From the NCBI GenBank assembly GCA_963995525.1, contig OZ023213.1, forward strand, positions 40,100,594-40,164,593: a DNA stretch of 64,000 nucleotides. The letters are read 5' to 3'. This DNA is from Escarpia spicata. Lineage: Eukaryota; Annelida; Polychaeta; Sabellida; Siboglinidae. Below the pieces are notes generated by a model that was not told the DNA's origin, made no database searches, and was given only the letters and a program-made list of their open reading frames with translations. Each line of letters opens with the position of its first letter. Positions within the stretch are counted from its first letter, which is position 1. Shown piece by piece: positions 22,813 through 35,300 of the stretch. A program made the translations under genes and the position numbers.

Positions 22813-23575
22813 ATGTTCTTGTCGTCTCACTTAAACATCCTTCCACAATTCAATTTTTTTGCTCATCTCTTATAAATCCATTTTACAAAAAAATCAAACA
22901 CCTTGCATCAACTATGTCATGTTAGGTTATATGTGCAAAATTATAATTTAGTTTCATGAAATTACATTTTATGTTTCACCCTACATCAATGGAATTGACT
23001 CTTGAAAATTGAATTTTCACATGAATATGATACAGTTATGTACATTATGTGATGATGTTGAAAGTTAAATGGTGGCCAGACAGTTGCTTTCACGAGTTGC
23101 CAGATGTAACGACCAAATGAAACTATTTCGACCATTTAAAAGTACATTCTTTTTACTGACTGGAGTGCATGTTTGGAATTGAAAGAATCATAATATAATG
23201 TTCATACCTGAATTTTGATACTATATCTATGTGGTGAGAATCCCACTCACATTAACATTTATGATCGTAGTTGCGACATATTTGGGTGGTCAGTGCGTGT
23301 AAACGAGTTGATACGAAAACGATTGTTCTTTGTACCTTTAACCAAAATTGATTTGCAGATGTGCTAAGTTATGCTTTTGAGATTAATGTCCTGCAATGCT
23401 GATGTCCTGCTAATGTTCAACAATGGGATTTACTGGTTGAGCGACAATTCTTGTGTAATACTAGCTTTGTACAACATTAGTTTGTACAGTTTTATCTTGT
23501 ACAATATTGGCTACCTTGTTCAATCCTTGTACCATATTACATATGTAAATAAACCTGCCGATTGTTGTAGATTTA
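22813..23575 (+). other. Probable VPS33A 3' UTR with poly(A) signal
   Basis: AT-rich sequence after the stop. An AATAAA at 23548-23553 is the best visible signal. The end is inferred, not observed. Confidence 0.55.
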
Positions 23576-23623
23576 TGGAATGATTAGATTTAAAATTAAA
23601 TTACTATGATGTTAGTCGATCTT

Positions 23624-23875
23624 GTAGTGACCTGTAGCTTGACCTGTACGTTGATCTGTGAGTTGACCTGTAAGTTGACTTGTGAGTTGACCTGTGAGTT
23701 GACTTGTGGGTTGACCTGTACGTAGACCTGTGGGTTGACCTGTAAGTTGATCAGTGGGTTGACTTGTGTGTTGACCTGTGAGCTGACCAGTAAATTGACC
23801 TGTGGGTTGACGTGTAAATTGACCTGTGAGTTGTCATGTGGGTTGACCTGTGTGAGTTGACCTGTACAGTTTGCC
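23624..23875. repeat. 12-bp minisatellite (gttgacctgtga)
   Basis: About 20 variable copies of a gttgacctgtgr unit, starting some 70 bp after the VPS33A poly(A) signal. An antisense ORF of QVNxQVN repeats is a by-product of the 12-bp period and is not called as a gene. Confidence 0.9.
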
Positions 23876-25380
23876 CTCTGAACAAACCAGGTTTCACTTG
23901 TATGACTAATGTTATCTGCTGGCATAACAAGTCTTGCCTGTAGGTCTTGTACAGTATTAACTGTGTATATATTCATGCAACTAGCGCGTGTCTGTCTTTG
24001 TGTAATAAAGAAGGGCGTCGGCCAAAACCATGAATGCAAAGGTTTTCCTTCATCCTAATTGGTATAAGTTATCCAAGTCTGGGGATCTATCACCCTGTCT
24101 GTGTGACAGTGAGAACACCTCAGAGTACACATTGACTACATGTTTGACATATTTTACTTATGCTGGGATAGACACCAAGTATAAATGGAACCTACTACAC
24201 TTCTAAAAGTCATTGTTGATGTGCAGTGAATGACGCTGCACAAAGAAGTGAAAGATCAGTACAGTAATACCAACCAAAATATATAATTAATACTAACAAA
24301 TTCAGTAGTGCAATGCACTGTAAAACAGTTGTCATTAACCGGTGAAAATTATTGTCCTTTAAATGACCAACTGACAAAAAGACACTTCAACATTAGCCAG
24401 AAGACCCTTTGATTTGCAAACCAACAACCATAATATCTGTAAACATTTAATGCATGTAATAAACCTCGTAGTTGACATGCAGTTGCAACAAAGACATAAT
24501 TATACTGCTGGACATGTATATATTGCCCAGCAGTGTAGTGGCTAAATAGCAACATATAATAATTGTTGGCACATTAGCATAACAAGTGTTTATTAAAAAT
24601 TACATGCTATAAAAAACAATGAAAATGCACAAAATTCTGTGGTTCCCAATAACACATTGGTGCATAAATTTGTGCCTTTGAAAATGTTTGCTTACGTAAC
24701 ATCAAATTGATGCAATATTTATGGCAGCTAAACAATGATTAGATATATAAGTTAATCCATAATAAGCATACGTACATACAGAGTATAGAGATATTGGACG
24801 GATAATTCATAGACTACTTGTATACAAATTACATTTTGAGTCTTAACTAATATTGCATAGATCCATGGACGGATTACATGTCACCTTTCCCACTCATTAA
24901 CCTCATGATAACTCCTAACTAGATTAACTCTGCTGTCAACATAACGATGTGATCAGGCAATAATATCAACTCATGGGTCCCAGGTTTACTTGTGCAAACA
25001 CTGTCATAACACTTCCATGGTGAATATAACGTTTTGCAATCTGCCTGAAATTCACCTGTTGTTACATTCACATTTGTTAACATAAACATTTTACTCACTG
25101 GAAGACGGTGACATTTCTAAAACTTACAAAAATGTAACCACACAAGAAAAAGCATGAAAGTTGCTTGTACATTTTCCATAACCAATGAACAAAACAGTTC
25201 TCCAAATTGGGACCCAATGTAGAGATCTTACATCCAATTCTTTCAACCTCTACAGAATGCATTTTCAGCCCCTTTTCCAACTGCCACACTCTCCAAATCA
25301 TGCATTACTTGTGCAAACAAGTCATATCACAACACTTACCGTTTGTAATTCTCATGTTTTATGCATTGGGATTGCTTAGT
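23876..25380. other. Intergenic region between the converging genes
   Basis: It separates the 3' ends of VPS33A and the esterase-like gene. I see no further gene or recognisable repeat here. Confidence 0.5.
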
Positions 25381-25387
25381 TGAAATT

Positions 25388-25500
25388 AAGATGGAGGTAC
25401 ATTGTTAGGAGAGATCTCAATAGGGCAGGGATGAACAGCCGAGAGAGAATTGTAGAAGATCGGAATAGGTGGGGAAGCATTGTTAAGAGGGAAGAATGAA
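25388..25500 (+). mobile_element. LINE C-terminal scrap
   Basis: The plus frame reads WRYIVRRDLNRAGMNSRERI then VEDRNRWGSIVKREE and a stop. This resembles the C-terminal tail (..R..A.DR..WR..V) of many LINE ORF2 proteins. It lies between the two converging host genes. Confidence 0.5.
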
Positions 25501-25965
25501 TGTGACCCCCCACTGGAAGGGGCCCCAGGGGTTGAAAGGGGAAGAATAAGAGTTGTCCACTTCAAAAGTCTTCAGAGTTGTGACCAGATTTGTTGCATTT
25601 GAGTTTCTTGAAACTGATCATACTGAGAAATTAAACCAAACTGCAGCGTGTCCATGACAATCCTCAGGGTTTTTTACCATGGGGTGTGTGTACACCTAGG
25701 GAGTTCCTCCCCCCAAAAAAGTACAGTAATTTGTCCACTCTACGGGCTGTGAAAGAGAAAAATTATTTGTAATATTATCAAAAGTATTGTGAACACACAA
25801 ACATTAAACACTAGCATATACATTTTGTCACCCACATAGGATTGTCAAATGAGGTGGAGTCATCAACAAACCTTAGATTTTTGTCTAAATTTGGAAGTTC
25901 CTGGCTGATTATATCAGTGAAGAAAAGGATGGAGAACTCTCGTTACGCATCATTCCGTGTCCTCA

Positions 25966-26388
25966 TCAGTTTATCCAGGCAAACTCTGGGAACATTCCGT
26001 TCTCGCGCCAGAAGCCACACGCATCTGGCTTGAAGACGCCCAGCTGCTGCAGGCTGAGTGTCTGGATACTTGTCTTGTTCGGGAAGGTCTCCCACCCAGT
26101 GATGTGGCCATCGGAAGCGAACTGCGCCACTGCATCACGTATGTTCTTGACAAACTTGTGGTCACGGTTAGTTGGCCTGCTGCTGAAGGCTTCGACCCCG
26201 CCGAAGAACGCGAGAGTGTCCATGCCACGGAAGGCGTAGGTCGTGTTGGTCTCCAGCATCTGTGGAGAGGCAACGTAGCGGAACACGGGCGACTTGAACA
26301 CACTCGCAGCTACCTTCGCAATCTCATCAACACCGCATATGGCTCGGAGATCAGACACCATGCTTGCTATCTGGTAGTAAGGCAACAC
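25966..26388 (-). CDS. Esterase-like last exon
   Basis: Acceptor tgtccag, phase 0. It encodes VLPYYQIASMVSDLRAICGV, the strand-rich core FRYVASPQ, then YAFRGMDTLAFFGG, where active family members have H in place of R, and the C-terminal segment VAQFASDGHITGWETFPNKT to MFPEFAWIN and TGA. NTT and NKT are potential glycosylation sites. Confidence 0.9.
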   Translation of the reverse strand: MLPYYQIASMVSDLRAICGVDEIAKVAASVFKSPVFRYVASPQMLETNTTYAFRGMDTLAFFGGVEAFSSRPTNRDHKFVKNIRDAVAQFASDGHITGWETFPNKTSIQTLSLQQLGVFKPDACGFWRENGMFPEFAWIN

Positions 26389-29300
26389 CTGGACACACAC
26401 AAGAGAAGCAACAATGAGCCACTAATAAAACACAAGTACTGTGGAGTCTCGCTATAACAGCTTCTCATATAACAATCACTGATGCCACTACCAGGGCTGC
26501 CTACCTAACAAAAGCAATATCTCTAATGACCCCCCCCCCCACTGCCGGCACTTCACGGTACACTTGGTTGCCAATCAAGCCTTTTTTAAAGTAGCCAGTC
26601 ATACATTTTATTCCCAGTGTCTTGGAATACTGCTACATAAAGAAGTTACTAATTTATTCAGTATATACTCTTTGTTTCAACATATTGTGTTGTTAGCTGT
26701 AACTTGCAAAAGAAACATCAACGGGATGCTTATTTTGCAACATCCAATAAGTTACATCGTATTAACAGTCATTGCCCTGGCTGCCAGCTGTCAAGTTGTA
26801 ACATGTTACTATTGGTGTTGCCAGACAGGCCACACCACCTAAACAGGTTACTTTTCCAAACAGTTTTCAACAGAACTGACAAAAGTACCATCTCATTAAT
26901 GGAAATTACTAAAATTTTCATTGACTAACTCATAACGACCTATAAGCGATGTTTCATTTATGTAAAATATCTCAATCATCTTATCTCTTGTTTTACATTT
27001 ATTGCTGTAATATATTTATCACTAGAAAAGTGTGCAAACAGGATTTTTTAAATGCTGCAACAAAAAAACAACTGGTCCTCCATGCTTGCTCAATTATGAC
27101 ATCTTTTTCAGTTTCAGCAATGACCTTTTTACCTCTGACCATTTTTCTTACGTAGATAGTCTATCCACTGTTTTTTGCATATCTAAGTATGTGTGTCATG
27201 CAATTTCGTGACAATACAGTATTGTGTCATTTGTAAACTAGTAGTTGATCACTGACAGTGCAGTTTTCTACATCACACATACCAAAATGTTAGGAATATA
27301 TTTACTAATAGAAAAGATTAATATTTATGTTAACCTTTCCTTGCATTCTTCAGTCTGTTCTATCTACAATTGCTAATCAAGCAATGATGTCATACACTTA
27401 AAATTAAAGTCTAACTATGAAATCAGTCACATTTTCACAACATTCTCCTGGTATGTCTAACACCCAAATACAATTTATTGACAGAAAAATCAGCAATAAC
27501 TTAAATAACAATAACATAAAATATGCATAATTTACCCAGCATACATTGTATCCACACATTAAATGAACGCTGGTGATGCCAGCGGTGTGTGATCGCACTT
27601 GTAAATAGTATGATTTTTAATTATTATGACACCATTTTAAAATGGTTGGCATGTTTTCAATGATGGTGAGTACACATTCTCACAGGGGAAACGTACTTGT
27701 GTGTGTCTGTACAGCTGTACTGCCATCTCCGACATGTTTGCTTGGAACGGGTCGAGCTTGTGGCGAACATAGGCATCGTAGTCAGCCCAGGTAGTGGGCA
27801 TGTTTGCAACCCCATCTATCTCCTGAGCCATGTTTCCTGCATGCAAATAGTTACGGGATCAAGCAATGACACTCGGTATGCAAACATTAATGTATAAAGA
27901 AATCACCATTTAAATACAGAAAATATGATTTCTGATACAGCAAAAGTGACTGCATTTCTAAATAAAATTAACCATTGTGTCATAAATAATAATAATTTTT
28001 TTAAACATTAATTAGTATGTTAATTGTGTATGTTTTTATGTTGATATAATATATTCATTGTACAGAACATTTACTTGGATTAGGCTCTATATATGATATT
28101 TATTAATATTAAAGCCAGTTAAAAATCATATGACTTGACACTAACCAATCAGCAAAGGAACATCATTAACCTCTTTCGACTTCCAGGCCAGCACAGGCTG
28201 CTTGGCAACAAAATGTCCTGCAAGTTAAGAGAAGCATAAATACACATATAAGCACAACATAATGGACAAAATTATACATCATCCTATTGCTGTTGTAAAA
28301 TGTAATCCTAGCTGCTGTACTGGAATGAGCTTTGAGGTTGTAATGAAATGTAATTCCATCTGTTGGAATATTATGAGGTCCATATTACAAAGATATACTG
28401 CTGTCTGTCACAATTGCACATGAGCTGATATATTACTGTGTAATACAATACTTATATTAATTGCTACTGTAATGATCTATTACCCCAGATATTACGATAG
28501 TATATTTGAATACTTCTGTAATGAATTGGTGTACAACCTCTTACATTAGAATTTACAATATCCTTCATGTTGTAAAACTATATAACCTGATATATTATAT
28601 TAAAATGTAATCTCGGCAGCTAAAAGTGTACATGAGCTCAGATACAGTCGTGCCTCGTTATAACGCGGTAGTCGGGGTCCACAAAATGAATTCATGTTAT
28701 AAACGTGACAGTAATAAACGTGGCGCGTTCTCGTATCTGTCGTCAGGGGCGCTACGACGACGACCGACACTGCTGCTGCACGAAGAATGCCATCGAAGCC
28801 AAAGTGTGCACGTTGCGCAGTCTATACGCAGTTTATGAAGCCTATTAAACTGCCAGCCAACGTCAATGTGTATTCTGTTTAAATGTCGCCCACTGTTGGA
28901 CACTGTTGTCGCCCACTGTTGAATGTTGAACTGAATAAAATTCATGAATTGTGTACCGTTTTTAAATAAACAACGGACCAACAAGCCACGGTCAACTGAA
29001 CGATAATATGGTACCGCTGACGTAAGATTTAAAATAATGACCTGGCACTCAGCAGCCGAATATGCAAATGATTTGACAAATGCTGAGTTGATTTAAAGCT
29101 ATACGTACGTTCACAATTGGCTTAACTTCGTCTTTTTATAAATATCAAAATACCAATTTAGAAAGCACATTTACCGTGCCAAACAATATTATGTTTCACC
29201 AATCCATATGCGGTTGACGAATTAATATTTTGGCACACCAGTACATGCAGGCGTTCATCGCAGCGAAAAGCTCATATTTGTTACGCAATGTTAACTTACT

Positions 29301-32300
29301 GATCTTGCCTACTAAGCTGTATTAAAACGTATTTAACCCATTCTTAAGCAAGGCGTATTTGTGAATTTCAATTGCACTTTACAAGCCGCCCGGCACAGAA
29401 ACCAGGCTAACTCGCTATCCGCGGAATCCATGACGGCATGAGCCATGACTAGCAGATTGGAAACAATTCGTTTGATGTCGGCGCAAAACAAACAATACCT
29501 CGCTCCACATTTACTGTTCCTAAAGTTAACATTGGCCATAATTATAGTCAAAGAAACTTATACCTTTCATAACATTGGCAGTGCAGAATAAAAAACGGAA
29601 ACGTAGTGACGCGCCTCACACTTGATTTGTTGCAGTTGTTTGTCATAGCGCCCATTCCCCCCCTGGCGGCAGAAATTCGGGGTCCATGACCAACCGCGTT
29701 ATAACCGAATCCGCGTTATAACAGGGCGTGTTATAACGAGGCGCGACTGTATTATAAAATCTAACCGCAACAGTTATTATGGGGGGCAACTCCTCGAGTT
29801 GATTTAGTGGATGTGACCCCCTTACCTTGTACACAAGTGTCACAACTGCCATTAACTATCCAAAGGGCTCACTGGTGACTGGTCTGGTAGATTTATAATG
29901 GGGGTCACTCCCAAGCTGATATATTGGATGTGATCCTCGGCATACTAGGTACTGTCAACTATCACAAGGCCCAATTGGCCTTGTACATTTATATGAAAAA
30001 GAAGAATTTGTTTTATTTGACCCAGACATTTCAAATAATACATACAATACATCCATGCCCAAACAAAATAATACAAATATATAACCTTATGGTAAACATG
30101 ATATAATGTATGGCAAATAAAAAAAAGTAGGGTCAGGAGACTCCTCTAAGACTGTGGTAGTCGCTATCGAGGAGCCACCTTTTGTGATAAAACTTTAACT
30201 GAATCAATACATCACTCAAATCAAATTCTTCCAGAAAAAAACCATAATATGTATGTATGTGTGTAGTGTGAGCCAGCTTACATGATTATTGTGTTTGTCG
30301 TTGAGGCACTGTTTTGTACTGTATAACGTTGACAGGTGATAGTCGGTTCTTAATTTTGCATACATATAATTTATTATAGCAATTTTGCCTTGTGCATGGT
30401 TACTTGATAATTTGGTAAAAAATAAGTTTAACATACTTAGCAAATCCTTGTGAACTATGTGTACTAAGCTTTTCTTTGACTATACCAGGAATGTTATTTA
30501 GTAAAAGTGGCAAATTATGCCTAATTCTTTGCAAATTCAAGTTTAATTTTATAAGTGTATATTTTATTCCTGACTGTTGTATCATGATTATGTACCTCAT
30601 AGTTAAACATTATCCTCCAGTTTTGAAAATAAACTGGTAAGTCATTGTGTAAATATTTATAGTAAAATTAAAATTTTTGTAATTTAAGGTGTCATCTACT
30701 TTTAATGAGTTGAGTTTTTTGTGAAGTGGTTCTGTGTGGGAAATATATTCGTGGGGTGGTCACAGGTTAAGGTGACCGGTGGCATAATCGACCCCACTTT
30801 TAAGGTTTAGCCTCAGTTATATATAGTGTAATGCGTTAGCGGGTAGTGTTGGTTTTAGATTTGGTGTGGTTGACTGGTGTGCTTGGCTAGTATTATACTG
30901 TGCAGTAGGTCTATGGTGATTTTAGCAGTAATGACATTGTTTGATATATGATATCATGTATACCAATACTGCTTGTTTTATGTGCCGAAATGTGGGCTCT
31001 GTCAACCTGAGGTACAGGAGACTAGTATGGGCTCAGTCACAGGCCTGGCCTTGGGATGTCGAGCCCACATTTCTCTCTTATCACGTTAATAAATAAACGT
31101 AATTCATTTGGCCTTTCTTCATCACTATATTGGACTCTGTGTTGTTGCTTGCATAAATGGGAGTATGCTGCACCGGCACGATGCGGCATACATAATTTTG
31201 TGCGGGCAACAATGCAGACAAGTGATGATTGGCCCAGTGGATTATTCTAATTATATGCTAATTCAGCTTAGCCGTGGGCGCAAAGAACCAATCAGCGCAT
31301 AGTAGTAGCGAGCAGTTGTAGCGCGCGCTAGAAGTCGGCCACTTTGGTTCGAGAGAGCAAACTATTCGGTTGAGAGTTTTGCGTCCCTCCCATCCCGCCC
31401 ACTTCTGTAGAGTTTAGCCTTAATAACACATGTGCATCATTAGTGGAAGAGGGGTCGTCAGCATATCTCAATGCTTTCCCCATTTTCTTAGTTCAGGTGG
31501 ACAATGTGTTCACGGGGTTTTGATGCAGAGACAGCTCGCTTCTCTTCCACTGATGATTTTAGTTAGGTAGGACAGGCATAATCGACCCCACTTTTAAGGT
31601 TTAGCCTCAGTTATATATAGTGTAATGCGTTAGCAGGTAGTGTTGGTTTTAGATTTGGTGTGGTTGACTGGTGTGCTTGGCTAGTATTTTACTGTGCAGT
31701 AGGTCTATGGTGATTTTAGCAGTAATGACAGTTTGATATATGATATCATGTATACCAATACTGCTTGTTTTATGTGCCGAAATGTGGGCTCTGTCAACCT
31801 GAGGTACAGGAGACTAGTATGGGCTCAGTCACAGGCCTGGCCTTGGGATGTCGAGCCCACATTTCTCTCTTATCACGTTAATAAATAAACGTCATTCATT
31901 TGGCCTTTTTTCATCACTATATTGGACTCTGTGTTGTTGCTTGCATAAATATAATTACTTAAGGTAATAATTCTCAGGTTTTTTTTAAGTTTTATTATTC
32001 TATTTGATTGAAAGCCCCACGCCATGATGCAATAATTATGTGTGGCACTATTAAAGAATTATATATTATTTTAATATGAAGAGGTAACATTTATTTAGAA
32101 CAAGCATTTTAAATTTGTTCAGTGTTTTTTCCCAGTTTAGATTTGTATATAATAATTAAATCAAAACAATTAAATTCCTTGACTTGGGCTCAGTCACAGG
32201 CCTGGCATTGGGTTGTAGAGTCCACATTTCTTTTATTTAAATATTACATTGTGCCAAAAAGGCTTATACACTGGTTACCCATAATAAACAAACGTAATCC

Positions 32301-35300
32301 ATTTGGCCTTTTTCATATCTATATTTGTCTCTGTGTTGTTGCTTGCATAAATATATATATATATATATAGTACGGTACGGTGCCTAAGGTCTACTGTGAT
32401 TACAGTAGTAATGATGTTGTATATATCTATAACAATACTGTTAATGTTGTATATGCCGAAATGTGGGCTCTGTCAACCTGAGGGACAGGAGACTAGTCAC
32501 AGGCCTGGCCTTGGGATGTAGAGCCCACATTTCTCTCTCTAACTTAATCTCTTAATAAACGTCATTCATTTGGCCTTCTGTCATCACTATTCATGACTTG
32601 TGTTGGTGCTTGCATAAATATATATATATATATGATGAATAACAGGGGTCCTAAGATTGAGCCTTGTGGTACACCTGTTGTTATTGATTACATATTTCAT
32701 TTTATATTGTCAATTTTTGTATATTGTTTATGATTTGTTAGGTAACTGCTGATAAGTTCAGATTTGTTCCATGTATACCATAATATTTCAATTTGTCATT
32801 AAAATTAAATGGTTAACGGTATCAAAGGCCTTGGAAAGATCTAGGTAAATAATAATGGATATTTCATCTTTATCCAATGGGGTGATCATTCTATCTATTA
32901 ATTCTAGTGCTGCTACGGGGTGTCACTCTCAAGCTGATATATTGGATGTGACCCCTGCACACTACATACTGTCAACTAACGCAAGGCCCAGTTAGCCTTG
33001 TACATCTATAAGGGGTGTCATTCTCAAGCTAATATATTGGATCTGACCCCCTGCACACTACATACAGTCAACTATCATTATGGCCCAGTTGGCCTCATAC
33101 ACTTACAAGGGGCACCATTCCCATGCTGATATATTGGATGTCACTCCCTGCACACTACGTGCCATCAACTATGGCTTCACTCCCAAGCCGACATATTGGA
33201 TGTGACCTCCCCCCGCACATTATGTACCATCGAATATGGCTTCACTCACAAGCTGACATATTGGATGTGACCCCTCCACACACACTACATACCATCGACT
33301 ATGGCGAGGGCACGACTGGTCTCCCCTCGCTCTGGCAGGTGTTTGAACTGGGGGTTCTGCCACTTGTCCCAAGGGAGAGCATCGAGGATGTCCTCAGGGG
33401 ACAGATGGTGGAGACACTTGTACACTTCATTGCTGGCATCAGGACTCTCCTGCATGCAGCCTGTGTGACTGTAACAGGGTCACTCATGTCGTTAGGTTGT
33501 AACAGGGTCACCCATATCATTAGGATGTAATAGGAACACTCATGTCATGAGGTTGTAAAAGGGTGACTCGTGTCATTAGGTTGTAACAGGATCACTCATG
33601 TCATTCGGTTGTAACAGGAACACTCATGTCATTAGGTTGTAACAGGATCACTCGTGTCATTAGGTTGTAACAGGATCACTCATGTCATTAGGTTGTAAAA
33701 GGGTGACTCGTGTCATTAGGTTGTAACAGGAACACTCATGTCATTATGCTGTAATCATGTAATTAGGTTGTAACAAGAGTAATCATGTCATCGTGTTGTA
33801 ACATGAGTAATCATGTCATTATGTTGTAACAGGAACACTCATTTCATTAGTGTGTAACAGGAACAATCATGTCAACAGGTTGTAACAAGAGTAATCATGT
33901 CATTAGTTTGTAACAGGAACAATCAGGTCATTATGTTGTAACGAGTAATCATGTCATTATGTTGTAATGTGAGTAATCATGTCATTATGTTGTAACAGAA
34001 GTAATCATGTCATTAGGTAGTAACAGGAACACTCATGTAATTATGTTGTAACAAGACTAATCATGTAATTATGTTGTAACAAGAGTAATCATGTCATTGT
34101 GTTGTAACATGAGTAATCATGTCATTATGTTGTAACAGGAACACTCATGTCATTAGTGTGTAAGAGGAACAATCATGTCAACAGGTTGTAACAAGAGTAA
34201 TCATGTCATTAGTTTGTAACAGGAACAATCAGGTCATTATGTTGTAACAAGAGTAATCATGTCATTATGTTGTAATGTGAGTAATCATGTCATTAGGTAG
34301 TAACAGGAACACTCATGTCATTATGTTGTAACAAGACTAATCATGTAATTAGGTTGTAACAACAGTAATCATGTCATCGTGTTGTAACATGAGTAATCAT
34401 GTCATTATGTTGTAACAGGAATAATCATGTCATTAGGTAGTAAGAGGAACACTCATGTCATTATGTTGTAACAAGACTAATCATGTAATTAGGTTGTAAC
34501 AAGAGTAATCATGTCATTGTGTTGTAACATGAGTAATCATGTCATTATGTTGTAACAGGAACACTCATGTCATTAGTGTGTAAGAGGAACAATCATGTCA
34601 ACAGGTTGTAACAAGAGTAATCATGTCATTAGTTTGTAACATAAACAATCATGTCATTAGGTTGTAACATGAGTAATCATGTCATTATGTTGTAACATGA
34701 GTAATCATGTCATTAGGTTGTAACAGGAACACTCATGTCATTAGTGTGTAACAGGAAGAATCATGTCAATAGGTTGTAACAGGAGTAATCATGTCATTAG
34801 GTTGTAACAGGAGTAATCATGTCATTAATTTGTGACAGGAACACTCATGTCATTATGTTGTAACAGGAACACTCATGTCATTAAGTTGAAACAGGGTCAC
34901 TCGTGTCATTAGGTTGTAACAGGATCACTCATGTTATTAGGTTGTAACAAGATTAATCATGTAATTAGGTTGTAACATGAGTAATCATGTAATTGGGTTG
35001 TAACAGGAGTAATCATGTCATTAGTTTGTAACAGGAACACTCATGTCATTATGTTGTAACAGGAACACTCATGTCATTATGTTGTAACAGGAACACTCAT
35101 GGTACTAGATTGCGACAATGTATTCAATGTATATCATGTTTATTTCTTTATTTTATCTGCTGTTTTATTGTACGTTTTTTGGTGTAATGCAGGCAAGTCT
35201 GTTCTATGCCAAGACAAATTTCTCAGTTGAGACAATAAAGAATGTATGTTATTACCATCATGATACGACTGTATTGCGATACACCAGTCATAATACGTAT

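Noticed and set aside
23596..24039. Minus-strand ORF of QVNxQVN repeats (147 residues)
   Set aside because: The repeat protein follows from a 12-bp minisatellite with period divisible by three; no splice, promoter or family support.
25966..26457. Plus-strand ORFs of 166 and 69 residues opposite the last esterase exon
   Set aside because: They are antisense shadows of a well-supported coding exon.
26436..26480. Pogo/Tigger-like end (ggagtctcgctataacag)
   Set aside because: No matching inverted end was found nearby, and a TA duplication could not be shown.
30781..32635. Hammerhead ribozyme in the 378-bp repeat
   Set aside because: The 13-bp stem is clear, but I did not find the CTGANGA...GAAA core in the expected order on either strand.
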